DNA from: Parahoeflea alexandrii
GTDB lineage: Bacteria > Pseudomonadota > Alphaproteobacteria > Rhizobiales > Rhizobiaceae
Direction of reading: 5' to 3'
DNA: 64,000 bases
Assembly: GCF_027214025.1 (NCBI RefSeq)
Contig: NZ_JAPWHB010000005.1
Span: 506,575-570,574 of the forward strand
The translations under genes and the position numbers were made by a program. The notes beneath the pieces are model-generated. The model saw only the letters and a list, made by a program, of their open reading frames with translations, searched no databases and was not told the DNA's origin. Positions 17,087-25,753 of the stretch are shown piece after piece. Every line of letters begins with the position of its first letter. The first letter of the stretch is position 1.

Positions 17087-17883
17087 CCCCGGTCGAAGTC
17101 AAACGCGGCACAGGTCCGCTGGTTCTCGGCCTGCCGCACACCGGCACATATGTTCCCGACGACATCTTCGCGCGGCTGACGCCGCTCGGCCAGACGCTGT
17201 CCGATACCGACTGGCACATCCACCGGCTCTACGATGGCCTGCTGGATGGCGTCACCACGGTGCGCGCCACCTTCCATCGTTACGTCATCGACGCCAACCG
17301 CGATCCCTCCGGCGCGAGCCTTTATCCCGGCCAGAACACCACCGGCCTGGTGCCGATGACCGATTTCGACGGCAAGCCGCTCTGGCTTGAAGAGCCCCGT
17401 GCGGACGAGATCGAGGAACGCCGGCTGGCCTGGCATGCGCCCTATCATGCGGCGCTGGAAGCCGAGCTTGAAAGGGTACGGGCAGAGCATGGCGTGGCGA
17501 TCCTTTACGATTGCCATTCGATCCGCTCCAACATTCCGTTCCTGTTCGAAGGCACGCTGCCCGATTTCAACATCGGCACCAACAATGGCGAAACCTGCGC
17601 CCCGGTGGTGGAGGCGATCGTCTCAGGCATCTGCGCCGGAGCCGAGGATTACTCCAGCATCGTCAACGGCCGCTTCAAGGGCGGCTGGACCACGCGCCAT
17701 TACGGCCGGCCAGCAGACAACATGCACGCCATCCAGATGGAGCTTGCGCAGAGCACGCATCTTGTCAGCGAGACCCTTCCTTTCGACTACGACCCCGAAA
17801 AGGCCAGCCGGCTGCGGGTTCATCTCTCGACCATTCTGAATTCACTTGCAGACATCGCACCTTCACTGGGAGCCCGATCATGA
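17083..17883 (+). CDS. hutG: N-formylglutamate deformylase
   Basis: The 266-residue protein has the FGase motifs [36 protein letters not shown] and [14 protein letters not shown]. It hydrolyses N-formyl-L-glutamate to glutamate and formate, the last step after HutF. The ATG at 17083 overlaps the hutH stop (ATGA); a longer reading frame into hutH has no family similarity. Confidence 0.94.
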   Translation: MTPVEVKRGTGPLVLGLPHTGTYVPDDIFARLTPLGQTLSDTDWHIHRLYDGLLDGVTTVRATFHRYVIDANRDPSGASLYPGQNTTGLVPMTDFDGKPLWLEEPRADEIEERRLAWHAPYHAALEAELERVRAEHGVAILYDCHSIRSNIPFLFEGTLPDFNIGTNNGETCAPVVEAIVSGICAGAEDYSSIVNGRFKGGWTTRHYGRPADNMHAIQMELAQSTHLVSETLPFDYDPEKASRLRVHLSTILNSLADIAPSLGARS

Positions 17884-19562
17884 CCAATCCGAGACACAAT
17901 CAGCGCGACGTCTACCCGCCGACCGGCACCGAGATCACCGCCAAGAGCTGGCTGACCGAAGCACCGATGCGGATGCTGATGAACAACCTGCACCCTGACG
18001 TGGCGGAAAATCCGCATGAGCTGGTGGTCTATGGCGGCATCGGCCGGGCGGCGCGGACCTGGAAGGATTTCGACCAGATCGTCGCTTCCCTCAAGAGCCT
18101 CAATGATGACGAGACGCTGGTCGTGCAGTCGGGCAAGCCGGTGGCCGTAGTCCGCACCCATGCGGACGCGCCGCGGGTGCTGATCGCCAATTCCAATCTC
18201 GTGCCGCACTGGGCCAACTGGGACCATTTCAACGAGCTCGACAAGCGCGGCCTTGCCATGTACGGCCAGATGACCGCGGGCTCGTGGATCTATATCGGCA
18301 CGCAGGGAATCGTCCAGGGCACGTTCGAGACCTTTGCCGAGGCCGGACGCCAGCATTACGGCGGCGACCTCAAGGGCAAGTGGATCCTGACTGGCGGCCT
18401 TGGCGGCATGGGCGGCGCCCAGCCGCTGGCAGCCGTCATGGCCGGCGCCTGCTGTCTCGCCGTCGAGTGCGACGAGACCCGCATCGATTTCCGCCTGCGC
18501 ACCCGCTATGTCGACGCCAAGGCCAAGTCTCTCGATGAGGCGCTCGCCATGATCGATCAGTGGACCAAGGCCGGCGAAGCAAAGTCTGTGGGTCTTCTCG
18601 GTAATGCGGCCGATGTTTTCATCGAGCTCGCCGCCCGCATGAAGGCCGGCGGTCCGCGTCCCGACATCGTCACCGACCAGACCTCCGCGCACGATCCGCT
18701 GCACGGCTATCTGCCGCAGGGCTGGAGCGTGGCGGAATGGCGCGAGAAGCAGGAGAGCGATCCGAAGGCCGTCGAGAAGGCAGCCCGCGCCTCGATGAAG
18801 GCCCATGTTGCCGCCATGGTGGATTTCTGGAACGCCGGCGTGCCGACACTCGATTACGGCAACAACATCCGCCAGGTGGCGCAGGACGAGGGCCTGGAAA
18901 ACGCCTTCGCCTTCCCCGGCTTCGTGCCGGCCTATATCCGCCCGCTGTTTTGCCGCGGCATCGGCCCGTTCCGCTGGTGCGCATTGTCTGGCGATCCGGA
19001 GGACATCTACAAGACCGACGCCAAGATGAAAGAGCTGTTCCCCGAGAACGCCCATCTGCACGCCTGGCTCGACATGGCGCGTGAGCGCATCGCCTTCCAG
19101 GGCCTGCCGGCGCGCATCTGCTGGATCGGGCTCGGCGACCGCCATCGTGCCGGTCTCGCCTTCAACGAGATGGTGGCCTCGGGCGAACTTAAGGCGCCGA
19201 TCGTCATCGGCCGCGATCACCTCGATTCCGGCTCCGTCGCCTCGCCCAACCGCGAGACCGAAGCGATGAAGGACGGCTCCGACGCGGTCAGCGACTGGCC
19301 GCTCCTGAATGCGCTGGTCAACACCGCCTCCGGCGCCACCTGGGTGTCGATCCATCACGGCGGCGGCGTCGGCATGGGCTTCTCCCAGCATTCGGGCATG
19401 GTCGTCGTTGCCGACGGCACCGAAGCAGCTGCCAAACGCCTGGAGCGCGTTCTCTGGAACGACCCGGCTTCAGGTGTCTGGCGCCACGCCGACGCCGGCT
19501 ACGAGATCGCGCTCGATTGCGCGCGTGAGCACGGGCTCAATCTGCCCGGCATATTGGGGTGA
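17880..19562 (+). CDS. hutU: Urocanate hydratase
   Basis: The 560-residue urocanase has the NAD-binding [14 protein letters not shown] and the C-terminal active-site region [19 protein letters not shown]. It adds water to urocanate to give imidazolonepropionate, the second step. It starts at the ATG overlapping the hutG stop by 4 bases; the open frame continues upstream but only as a shadow of hutG. The TRAP binding-protein gene follows 37 bases later in the same direction. Confidence 0.96.
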   Translation: MTNPRHNQRDVYPPTGTEITAKSWLTEAPMRMLMNNLHPDVAENPHELVVYGGIGRAARTWKDFDQIVASLKSLNDDETLVVQSGKPVAVVRTHADAPRVLIANSNLVPHWANWDHFNELDKRGLAMYGQMTAGSWIYIGTQGIVQGTFETFAEAGRQHYGGDLKGKWILTGGLGGMGGAQPLAAVMAGACCLAVECDETRIDFRLRTRYVDAKAKSLDEALAMIDQWTKAGEAKSVGLLGNAADVFIELAARMKAGGPRPDIVTDQTSAHDPLHGYLPQGWSVAEWREKQESDPKAVEKAARASMKAHVAAMVDFWNAGVPTLDYGNNIRQVAQDEGLENAFAFPGFVPAYIRPLFCRGIGPFRWCALSGDPEDIYKTDAKMKELFPENAHLHAWLDMARERIAFQGLPARICWIGLGDRHRAGLAFNEMVASGELKAPIVIGRDHLDSGSVASPNRETEAMKDGSDAVSDWPLLNALVNTASGATWVSIHHGGGVGMGFSQHSGMVVVADGTEAAAKRLERVLWNDPASGVWRHADAGYEIALDCAREHGLNLPGILG

Positions 19563-19599
19563 AGACAACAAGGTTAACTTGCAACAGAGAGGAGTCGAC

Positions 19600-20688
19600 A
19601 TGCAAAGACGAAAATTCCTGAAAGCCGGCGTCGCCGGAGCCGCCGCGGCCGCAACGCTCGCCACGCCTGCCATTGCCCAGGACAAGCGCGAATGGAAGAT
19701 GGTCACCGCCTGGCCGAAGAACCTGCCCGGCCCGGGCGTCGCCGCCCAGCTTCTGGCCGACCGCATCACCACGCTTTCGGGCGGGCGCATCGAGGTCAAG
19801 CTCTATGCCGCCGGCGAAATCGTACCCGGCCCGGGCGTTTTTGACGCGGTCTCCGAAGGCACCGCGGAGCTCTATCATGCGGTTCCCGCCTATTGGGGCT
19901 CAAAGTCCAAGGGTATCCTGCTGTTCGGCTCCCAGCCTTTCGGCCTGCGCGCCGACGAGCAGTTCGGCTGGATGCAGCATGGCGGCGGTCAGGCCCTCTA
20001 CGACGAAATGTATGGCCGCTTTGGCGTAAAGCCGTTCCTGTGCGGCAACTCAGGTCCGCAGTGGGCCGGCTGGTTCCGCAACGAGATCAACTCTGTCGAG
20101 GATCTCAAGGGCTTGAAGTTCCGCACAACCGGCCTCGCCTCGGAAATGGCGACCAAGCTTGGCATGGCCGCCGAAGCCATGAGCGGACCGGCGATGTTCC
20201 AGGCGCTGCAGACCGGCGCGCTGGATGCGGGCGAGTTTATCGGTCCCTGGAGCGATTCCGCGCTCGGCTTCTACCAGGTCGCCAAGAACTACTATTGGCC
20301 CGGCGTCGGCGAGCCGTCCTCGGCCGAAGAGTGCGGCGTCAACGCCACGGCCTATGAGGAACTCCCCGACGACCTCAAGCAGGCGGTCGCGCTTGCCTGC
20401 GAAAGCCTCTACAATCCGGTCTGGACCGAATACACCACCAAGCACGCCCAGTCGCTCAAGACGCTGGTCTCCGAGCATGGCGTCATCGTCCGCAAGCTGC
20501 CCGACGATGTGATCGTGGCCATGGGCAAGGCGGCCGAAGAGGTCGTTGACGAGCTGCGCCAGAATGACGATGAACTGGTCAAGCGCATCACCGAAAGCTA
20601 CGTCGCCTATCGTGATCTGGTGGGCAACTACATGACCTATGCCGACAACGGGCAGATGAACGCCCGCGCCTCGGTCATGGGTTACTGA
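19600..20688 (+). CDS. TRAP transporter substrate-binding protein (DctP, 2-oxo acid TakP-like)
   Basis: The 362-residue periplasmic protein has a twin-arginine type leader, MQRRKFLKAGVAGAA, ending in AIAQ. The mature part has TRAP features: a ligand-binding region with GLKFRTTGLASEMATKLG and GPWSDSALGFYQVAKNYYWPG, which resembles 2-oxo acid binding TakP proteins. The true start is the ATG at 19600, after AGAGAGGAG. It directly follows hutU and probably extends the hut transcript. It may import urocanate, an imidazole acid or a keto acid; the ligand is not established. Confidence 0.9.
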   Translation: MQRRKFLKAGVAGAAAAATLATPAIAQDKREWKMVTAWPKNLPGPGVAAQLLADRITTLSGGRIEVKLYAAGEIVPGPGVFDAVSEGTAELYHAVPAYWGSKSKGILLFGSQPFGLRADEQFGWMQHGGGQALYDEMYGRFGVKPFLCGNSGPQWAGWFRNEINSVEDLKGLKFRTTGLASEMATKLGMAAEAMSGPAMFQALQTGALDAGEFIGPWSDSALGFYQVAKNYYWPGVGEPSSAEECGVNATAYEELPDDLKQAVALACESLYNPVWTEYTTKHAQSLKTLVSEHGVIVRKLPDDVIVAMGKAAEEVVDELRQNDDELVKRITESYVAYRDLVGNYMTYADNGQMNARASVMGY

Positions 20689-20698
20689 TCATCAACCG

Positions 20699-20728
20699 CC
20701 GGCGCGGGCCTTGCCGGGTCCGCGCCGG
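20699..20728 (+). promoter_or_regulatory. GC-rich stem-loop after TRAP binding-protein gene
   Basis: CCGGCGCGG at 20699-20707 pairs with CCGCGCCGG at 20720-20728, with partial pairing inside the loop and no T-tract. It lies between dctP-like and dctQ-like genes and likely protects or attenuates the mRNA. Confidence 0.65.
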
Positions 20729-20755
20729 TGTCTCGTTTCGGGCGGAGGGGAACCC

Positions 20756-21268
20756 ATGCAGCGACTGGCAGATTTTCTCGACGGCATCGCCCGCGTCACC
20801 GCGAGCATCGTGTGCTGGCTTGCGCTGTTGATGGTGCTGGTCCAGTTCGGCATCGTCGTCGGGCGCTACGTCTTCGGCGTCAATTCGATCGCCGCCCAGG
20901 AAAGCGTCCTCTACATGCATGCGACACTGTTCATGCTCGGCGCTGGCTACACTCTGCTGGTAGACAAGCATGTGCGCGTCGACGTCTTTTATGCCAAGGC
21001 CAGCGCCGCCGCCCGCCGCCGGATTGATATCTTCGGCCACCTGCTCTTGCTGATGCCCTCGATGCTGGCGCTCGCCTACTGGTCCTGGCCCTCGGTGCGA
21101 AACTCCTGGAAGATCCTCGAAGGCTCGATTTCCGTCGGCGGCATCGAAGCGGTGTTCCTGCTCAAATCACTGATCCCGGCCTTCTGCGTGCTGGTGATCG
21201 TGCAATCGCTGTCGCTGTTAATCCGGCTGATGCTTCCGGTTTCCTCATCCGGGAAGGCCGGGGCATGA
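20756..21268 (+). CDS. TRAP transporter small permease (DctQ)
   Basis: The 170-residue membrane protein begins MQRLADFLDGIARV and has four hydrophobic segments, as usual for DctQ. VVGRYVFGVNSIAAQE is the characteristic motif after the first segment. The ATG at 20756 is preceded by GGCGGAGGGGA. It overlaps the large permease by 4 bases and works with it and the preceding binding protein. Confidence 0.9.
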   Translation: MQRLADFLDGIARVTASIVCWLALLMVLVQFGIVVGRYVFGVNSIAAQESVLYMHATLFMLGAGYTLLVDKHVRVDVFYAKASAAARRRIDIFGHLLLLMPSMLALAYWSWPSVRNSWKILEGSISVGGIEAVFLLKSLIPAFCVLVIVQSLSLLIRLMLPVSSSGKAGA

Positions 21269-22815
21269 GCGCGTATCTCGATCTGATCATGTTTGCGGCG
21301 CTTGTCGGCGCCATCCTTCTGGGCTTCCCGGTCTCGTTCTCGATTGCCGGCGTGGCGATCCTCTTCGCCTATCTCGGCTGGGCCATGGGCGTCATGGACA
21401 TCTCGCTGCTGGGCGCCACCGGCCAGCGTGTCTTTGGGCTCATCTCCAACCAGGTGCTGATCGCCATCCCGCTGTTCGTGCTGATGGGCGCGGTGCTGGA
21501 GAAAAGCCGCATCGCCGAGGAGCTGCTCGACACCATGGGCAGGCTGTTCGGTCAGTTGCGCGGCGGCCTCGGCATTTCCGTCGTGCTGGTCGGCGCGCTG
21601 CTGGCCGCCTCCACCGGCATCGTCGGCGCGACGGTGGTGGCCATGGGCATGATTGCGCTGCCCACCATGCTGCGCGCCGGTTATGACCCGCGCGTGGCCT
21701 CGGGCATCGTCTGCACCGCGGGTACATTGGGCCAGATCATCCCGCCCTCGACACTTCTGATCATCCTCGCCGACGTGATGTCGAACGCCTATCAGCAGGC
21801 GCAGTACGAGCAGGGCAAGTTTTCGGTGGAAGCGCTCTCCGTCGGCCAGTTCTTCGCCGCCGCCATTCTGCCCGGCTTCATGCTGGTGTTGCTCTACCTG
21901 ATCTACATCCTCGTTCGCGGCGTGATCCGCCCGCAGGACATGCCGCCCGCGGCATTCGATCTGCCCCGGCCCGATCGCAGCGAAGTACTTGCCGCCATCG
22001 TGCCGCCGGTGCTCTTGATCATTGCCGTACTCGGCGCGATCCTGGGCGGCGTCGCCACTCCCACCGAAGCCGCCTCCGTCGGCGCCATCGGCGCGCTGCT
22101 GATGGCTGGCCGGCGCATCGGCCTCAATCCGAAGATCATCGTCACGGGCGCCGCGGCGCTGGTGGCTCTGGGCGTTCTCGCAGGCCTGTTTCCGGTCAGG
22201 CTGCAGCGCAGCGATCTGACGCTGCTCTCGCAGGCTGCCGGCGGCGTCTATGTCGTGCTCACGATCATCGGCGCCGTTGCGATCATCTATGCGCTCAGGG
22301 CCGCATTCCGCGAGAAGGTGATCCATGCGGCGGTCAATTCGACGCTGACCATGACCGCGATGATCTTCGCCACCATCCTGGCCGCCGGCATGTTCTCGCT
22401 GGTCTTCATCGGCCTTGGCGGCGAGGAGCGGGTGGCGGAGATCCTCACTCAAATGCCCGGCGGGCCGATGGGTGCGCTGCTGTTCTGCATGGCGCTGGTC
22501 TTCGTGCTCGGCTTCTTCCTCGATTTCGTCGAGATCTCGGTCATCGTGTTGCCGCTGATCGCCCCGACACTGATCCTGATGGGGCACGACCCGATCTGGC
22601 TTGGCGTGCTGCTGGCAATCAACCTGCAGACCAGCTTTCTGACGCCGCCCTTCGGCTTCTCGCTGTTCTACCTGCGCGGTGCTGCGCCGAAGGAGATCAC
22701 CACCGGCCAGATCTATGCCGGCGTCATTCCTTTCATCGGCCTGCAGATTGCGGGCATAGCCGTGGTCTGGTTCTGGCCGTCAATCGCCACATGGTTGCCG
22801 GCTGCTTTGTTCTAG
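21265..22815 (+). CDS. TRAP transporter large permease (DctM)
   Basis: The 516-residue polytopic protein carries DctM motifs such as ISNQVLIAIPLFVLMGAVLE, TVVAMGMIALPTML and TLGQIIPPSTLLIILAD, and the late SFLTPPFGFSLFYLRG. It is about 90 residues longer than the common 425-residue form because of an extra central hydrophobic region; the second TRAP system here has the same long form, the third does not. It drives sodium- or proton-coupled import. It is the last gene of the hut/TRAP transcript. Confidence 0.92.
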   Translation: MSAYLDLIMFAALVGAILLGFPVSFSIAGVAILFAYLGWAMGVMDISLLGATGQRVFGLISNQVLIAIPLFVLMGAVLEKSRIAEELLDTMGRLFGQLRGGLGISVVLVGALLAASTGIVGATVVAMGMIALPTMLRAGYDPRVASGIVCTAGTLGQIIPPSTLLIILADVMSNAYQQAQYEQGKFSVEALSVGQFFAAAILPGFMLVLLYLIYILVRGVIRPQDMPPAAFDLPRPDRSEVLAAIVPPVLLIIAVLGAILGGVATPTEAASVGAIGALLMAGRRIGLNPKIIVTGAAALVALGVLAGLFPVRLQRSDLTLLSQAAGGVYVVLTIIGAVAIIYALRAAFREKVIHAAVNSTLTMTAMIFATILAAGMFSLVFIGLGGEERVAEILTQMPGGPMGALLFCMALVFVLGFFLDFVEISVIVLPLIAPTLILMGHDPIWLGVLLAINLQTSFLTPPFGFSLFYLRGAAPKEITTGQIYAGVIPFIGLQIAGIAVVWFWPSIATWLPAALF

Positions 22816-22860
22816 GAGGCTTGCCGTGCATCGCGAGCGGACGTAGATGCCTCGGTAAGT

Positions 22861-22882
22861 TCATCCGGCGCTTGCCGGATGA
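22861..22882 (+). terminator. Hairpin downstream of the hut/TRAP operon
   Basis: TCATCCGGC and GCCGGATGA form a perfect 9-bp stem with a GCTT loop, 46 bases after the dctM stop. No T-run follows, so it may be a weak or Rho-assisted terminator or a 3' stabiliser. Confidence 0.5.
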
Positions 22883-22960
22883 GAGGACCTACTTCAACCC
22901 AGAGGTCCGGGATTGCTGAGGGCCGCGTCAGACCCCGCATCTACAGCGTCCTTTGAAATG

Positions 22961-23009
22961 ATGCATGTTCGTTATCGCTCAATTGAATCCAATTGAGCGC
23001 GACATGCAT
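22961..23009. repeat. Rhizobial-type palindromic intergenic repeat
   Basis: An outer inverted repeat ATGCATGT / ACATGCAT encloses a 10-bp inner stem CGCTCAATTG / CAATTGAGCG with the loop AATC. The flank ACAGCGTCCTTTGAAATG just before it and the outer arms resemble a repeat family I remember between genes of Rhizobium and Agrobacterium. The membership is from memory; the palindrome is directly visible. Confidence 0.65.
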
Positions 23010-23046
23010 TAGCGCGTCTGGAAATCCGGGCTCGGTTCCTTCCGGA

Positions 23047-23145
23047 TTACTTCATCCAGAGATTGTCGTCGCAGCCGTATGTCGAGCCTTCGCGGCCCTG
23101 GCCGGATTTCCTGACGCCGCCGGACAGTGCCTCTCGGCGGGGTCG
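23047..23145 (-). pseudogene. Remnant of the 3' end of a gabD-like aldehyde dehydrogenase gene
   Basis: On the minus strand the last codons read [24 protein letters not shown] in total, then stop; the intact GabD at 27441-28919 has [25 protein letters not shown]. DNA similarity runs for roughly 100 bases (for example GTCGTCGCAGCCGTAT is shared). Nothing of the rest of the enzyme is recognisable upstream. This is a degraded partial copy, in the same orientation as the intact gene about 4.4 kb away, with the second TRAP transporter between them. Confidence 0.8.
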
Positions 23146-23404
23146 GCTTGCGCTAGCCGCCGAAGCGCTGGTCCGTCTTCGCTTCCGCTGCGACCGGAGT
23201 GCCGGGCGGCAGGTGCAGCGCGCGCGCACGCCCGGGACTCCCGATCCGGTTGGTTTTCTCAAGCCCGAAATGCCGCCAGTCACGGCTTCCGGTCTTCCGG
23301 CCGGGCCATGACGGCGGCAATCCATCCGGCTTCTTCACATCATTTGTAGGATGATATTGCGGTGCAACTCGCTGTTCGGTTGAAATTTCAGGGCGAATCA
23401 TCAA

Positions 23405-23433
23405 TTGACTCGCATTATTAGCGAGGATATTTA
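23405..23433 (+). promoter_or_regulatory. Probable promoter of the second TRAP operon
   Basis: TTGACT (23405-23410) and TATTTA (23428-23433) are separated by 17 bases in an AT-rich patch of otherwise GC-rich DNA. Transcription from here would give a leader of about 360 bases before the first TRAP gene. Confidence 0.55.
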
Positions 23434-23638
23434 CTGATCTCGACGAGGAGAATTATTAATTGTCCAACAAATAGGAGTGCCGTTGATACGCGCCCGGACC
23501 AGCCCAGCTCGAATGCCTCTCGCCCGAGACGGGATGGGCATTGTGGCGGTTCATCCGCAGGGCTCACGCCCTGGGAAGCTCATACGCACCGGACTGCCGG
23601 CAGGAGAGGGGCGCTGGCGAGGTGTGACGGGACAGCCG

Positions 23639-23687
23639 GACGGGATGAACCCGTCTCGCAGCAGGCTTGAGTCAGTCTGACGACTGA
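23639..23687 (+). promoter_or_regulatory. Two stem-loops in the long leader of the second TRAP operon
   Basis: GACGGG/CCCGTC (23639-23655, 5-nt loop) and TCAGTC/GACTGA (23672-23687, 4-nt loop) lie in the leader. They resemble no riboswitch I recognise. The rest of 23434-23803 has no convincing gene: a 67-codon GTG frame at 23477 lies here but has no recognisable features. Confidence 0.4.
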
Positions 23688-23803
23688 TCGATTGCTGCTC
23701 GAAGCCTTGGGAGACGGCTTGCGAGCAATTCAGGGAAGGATCGCCGCACGACGTGGCGGATCTGGGAGGGTGCCAGCAAGGCGCCGAAGGAGGAGAGAAC
23801 AGA

Positions 23804-24838
23804 ATGAAACTGGGAACCGTAATTTCATCGGCGCTGGTCAGTGCGGCATCCGTCGCGCTGGTTGCTTCGGCATCGACAGCAGCCTATTCGCAGGAATTCA
23901 ATCTGCGCATGCAGACCCACTACGCGGCGGAAACCGTTTCGGGCAAGCTGGCGCAGGGTTTCATCGACAATGTCGAGAAAATGTCCGGCGGCCGCGTCAA
24001 GATCGAGATGTTCTGGTCGTCCGCCGTGGTTGCCACCGTCGAGGGCTTCGACGCCGCCGCCACGGGCATTCTCGATGGCGAGATGCACGGCGGCGCCTAT
24101 CAGACGGGCAAGAACCCGGCATTTCAGTTCGTCGGCGACCCGATGGGCGGCTACGACAATCCGTATCAGCTCTACAGCTTTTTCTACAATGGCGGCGGCC
24201 GCGAGGCAGCCAATGAACTCTACGAGAAGTACAACATGCATCTCGTCGGCTGGTGGGCCGGCGGGCAGGAGGCCATGTCCTCGTCCAAGCCGCTGCGCGG
24301 GCCCGAGGACCTGAAGAACTGGAAGTTTCGTTCGCCTCCGGGCCTCGAGACCGAGATCTTCGCCGAACTGGGCGCGTCCCCCATCGTGATGGATTTCACC
24401 GAGGTCTTCACCGCGCTCGAAACCGGCATCATTGACGGCGCCGACGCATCGAGCCTCGCCAACAATGTCGGCCTCGGCCTGTACGACATCGTCAAGCACG
24501 CAACGTTCCCGGGCTTCCATTCGATGCCGGTCGATCACGTGACCTTCAATCTCGATGTCTGGAACAGCTTTCCCGACGACATCAAGGCGATCTTCGATAC
24601 GGCAACCCAGGCTCTCGCGCTGCAGACCACGATGACGTTTGACATCGCCAATCTCGAAGCAGCGGCGAAACTCCAGTCCCAGGGCGTGACCCTTTACGAC
24701 TGGAGCCCGGAAGACCGGGCCGCCTTCCGCGAAGGCGCCATGCGGGCCTGGAACGGCTGGGCCGACAAGACCCCGGAAGCCAAGGCACTGGTGGAAGCGC
24801 ATCACGCCTTCCTGCGGCGCACCGGCAAGATCAAGTAA
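23804..24838 (+). CDS. TRAP transporter substrate-binding protein (DctP)
   Basis: The 344-residue protein has a Sec signal peptide (MKLGTVISSALVSAAS... ending AAYSQ) and the DctP-type mature region, with NWKFRSPPGLETEIFAELGASP and TALETGIIDGADASSLANN. The ATG at 23804 follows AAGGAGGAGAG. It is related to the hut-linked binding protein but is clearly a different paralogue with a Sec rather than Tat leader. The convergent gabD-gabT pair downstream hints at a carboxylate or amino acid ligand such as GABA or succinate semialdehyde precursors; this is only inferred from proximity. Confidence 0.9.
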   Translation: MKLGTVISSALVSAASVALVASASTAAYSQEFNLRMQTHYAAETVSGKLAQGFIDNVEKMSGGRVKIEMFWSSAVVATVEGFDAAATGILDGEMHGGAYQTGKNPAFQFVGDPMGGYDNPYQLYSFFYNGGGREAANELYEKYNMHLVGWWAGGQEAMSSSKPLRGPEDLKNWKFRSPPGLETEIFAELGASPIVMDFTEVFTALETGIIDGADASSLANNVGLGLYDIVKHATFPGFHSMPVDHVTFNLDVWNSFPDDIKAIFDTATQALALQTTMTFDIANLEAAAKLQSQGVTLYDWSPEDRAAFREGAMRAWNGWADKTPEAKALVEAHHAFLRRTGKIK

Positions 24839-24868
24839 ATCCGCCGGCGTTTGACCGGATGTGATGAA

Positions 24869-24897
24869 GGGCGAGCCCCCTCGGGCGGGGCTCGCCC
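24869..24897 (+). promoter_or_regulatory. Strong stem-loop between dctP-like and dctQ-like genes
   Basis: GGGCGAGCCCC and GGGGCTCGCCC form a perfect 11-bp stem with a 7-nt loop, 30 bases after the binding-protein stop. No T-tract follows. Partial termination or 3' protection of the binding-protein message is likely. Confidence 0.75.
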
Positions 24898-24936
24898 CCC
24901 TTGCGCAATACCAGCAACAATACAGAGGGCGTGAGA

Positions 24937-25749
24937 ATGGCGGATCACGGTGGAAGCGTTTGGTTGGGTCCGTTCAGGCAACCGATGCGCAAACTCATGA
25001 TTTTCAGCACGGTCGTGACCGCGGTCCTGGTGATCGGTCTCATGGTCGCCAACCTGTTCTTCAGTGCCGGTATCGACCTTAAGCAGTTTCTGTCTCCGTC
25101 GGACTCGGCGGTGATCAGCCTGACCATGATTGCGGGGGCGTTAGCCCTGCTCACGGCCAGCATCTACCTCTCCGATTCACGCGGGATGATCGAGCCGGAG
25201 CCGGCCGGTTTCTTCGATGTGGTCAGTCTGGTCTGCTCGCGTCTTTCCATGCTCGCCACGGCCATCATCGTGCTGGTGATGTTCTACGAAGTCGTCGCGC
25301 GCTACGTCTTCATCAGGCCGACGCTGTGGGCCAATGAGCTCTCGCTGTGGATCGCAGGCTTCGTGTTCCTGCTGGCCGGGCTCTATGCGATGCAACAACG
25401 CAGCCACATCCGCATCTACGTGGTCTACGATCTGTTCCCGCGCTGGCTGCAAAAGTTGTCCGATGTCCTGACCGTGGTGCTGGTCTGGGCCTTCGCCTTC
25501 GTGCTGATCTGGGGCGGTTACAACGAATCCCGCGACAAGCTGCTGCGCTGGGAAACCTTCGGCACCGCCTGGGACCCGCCGATCCCGGCCACCATCAAGC
25601 CCGCCATCCTGTTCATCGTGCTCCTGGTCGCCATACAGGCGCTCTCCAACCTGATTGCGGACTGGAACAAGCTGCCGGAACACCATTCCCCCATTGATGA
25701 GATCGACCAAAGGGAAATCGAGATCATCCGCAAGAGCATCAAGGACTAG
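24937..25749 (+). CDS. TRAP transporter small permease (DctQ), long form
   Basis: At 270 residues this DctQ is about 100 longer than usual. The extra N-terminal part (about residues 20-90) has two hydrophobic segments ahead of the DctQ core, whose EVVARYVFIRPTLWANELS motif starts near residue 120. I chose the ATG at 24937 (MADHGGSVW); an upstream TTG at 24901 sits against the stem-loop and is less likely. It precedes the large permease by 4 bases. Confidence 0.87.
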   Translation: MADHGGSVWLGPFRQPMRKLMIFSTVVTAVLVIGLMVANLFFSAGIDLKQFLSPSDSAVISLTMIAGALALLTASIYLSDSRGMIEPEPAGFFDVVSLVCSRLSMLATAIIVLVMFYEVVARYVFIRPTLWANELSLWIAGFVFLLAGLYAMQQRSHIRIYVVYDLFPRWLQKLSDVLTVVLVWAFAFVLIWGGYNESRDKLLRWETFGTAWDPPIPATIKPAILFIVLLVAIQALSNLIADWNKLPEHHSPIDEIDQREIEIIRKSIKD

Positions 25750-25753
25750 ACGG

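Noticed and set aside
21076-22587. A 503-codon open frame on the minus strand opposite dctM
   Set aside because: It is low-complexity (rich in Gln, His, Asp, Arg) and exactly antisense to a well-supported permease; an effect of high third-position GC.
22993-23349. A 118-codon plus-strand frame
   Set aside because: Its first part is the antisense of the gabD remnant, so it is not a gene.
23477-23680. A 67-codon GTG-started leader frame
   Set aside because: Composition is Arg/Pro/Gly-rich without motif, and the start lacks a convincing ribosome site; it could only be kept with conservation data.
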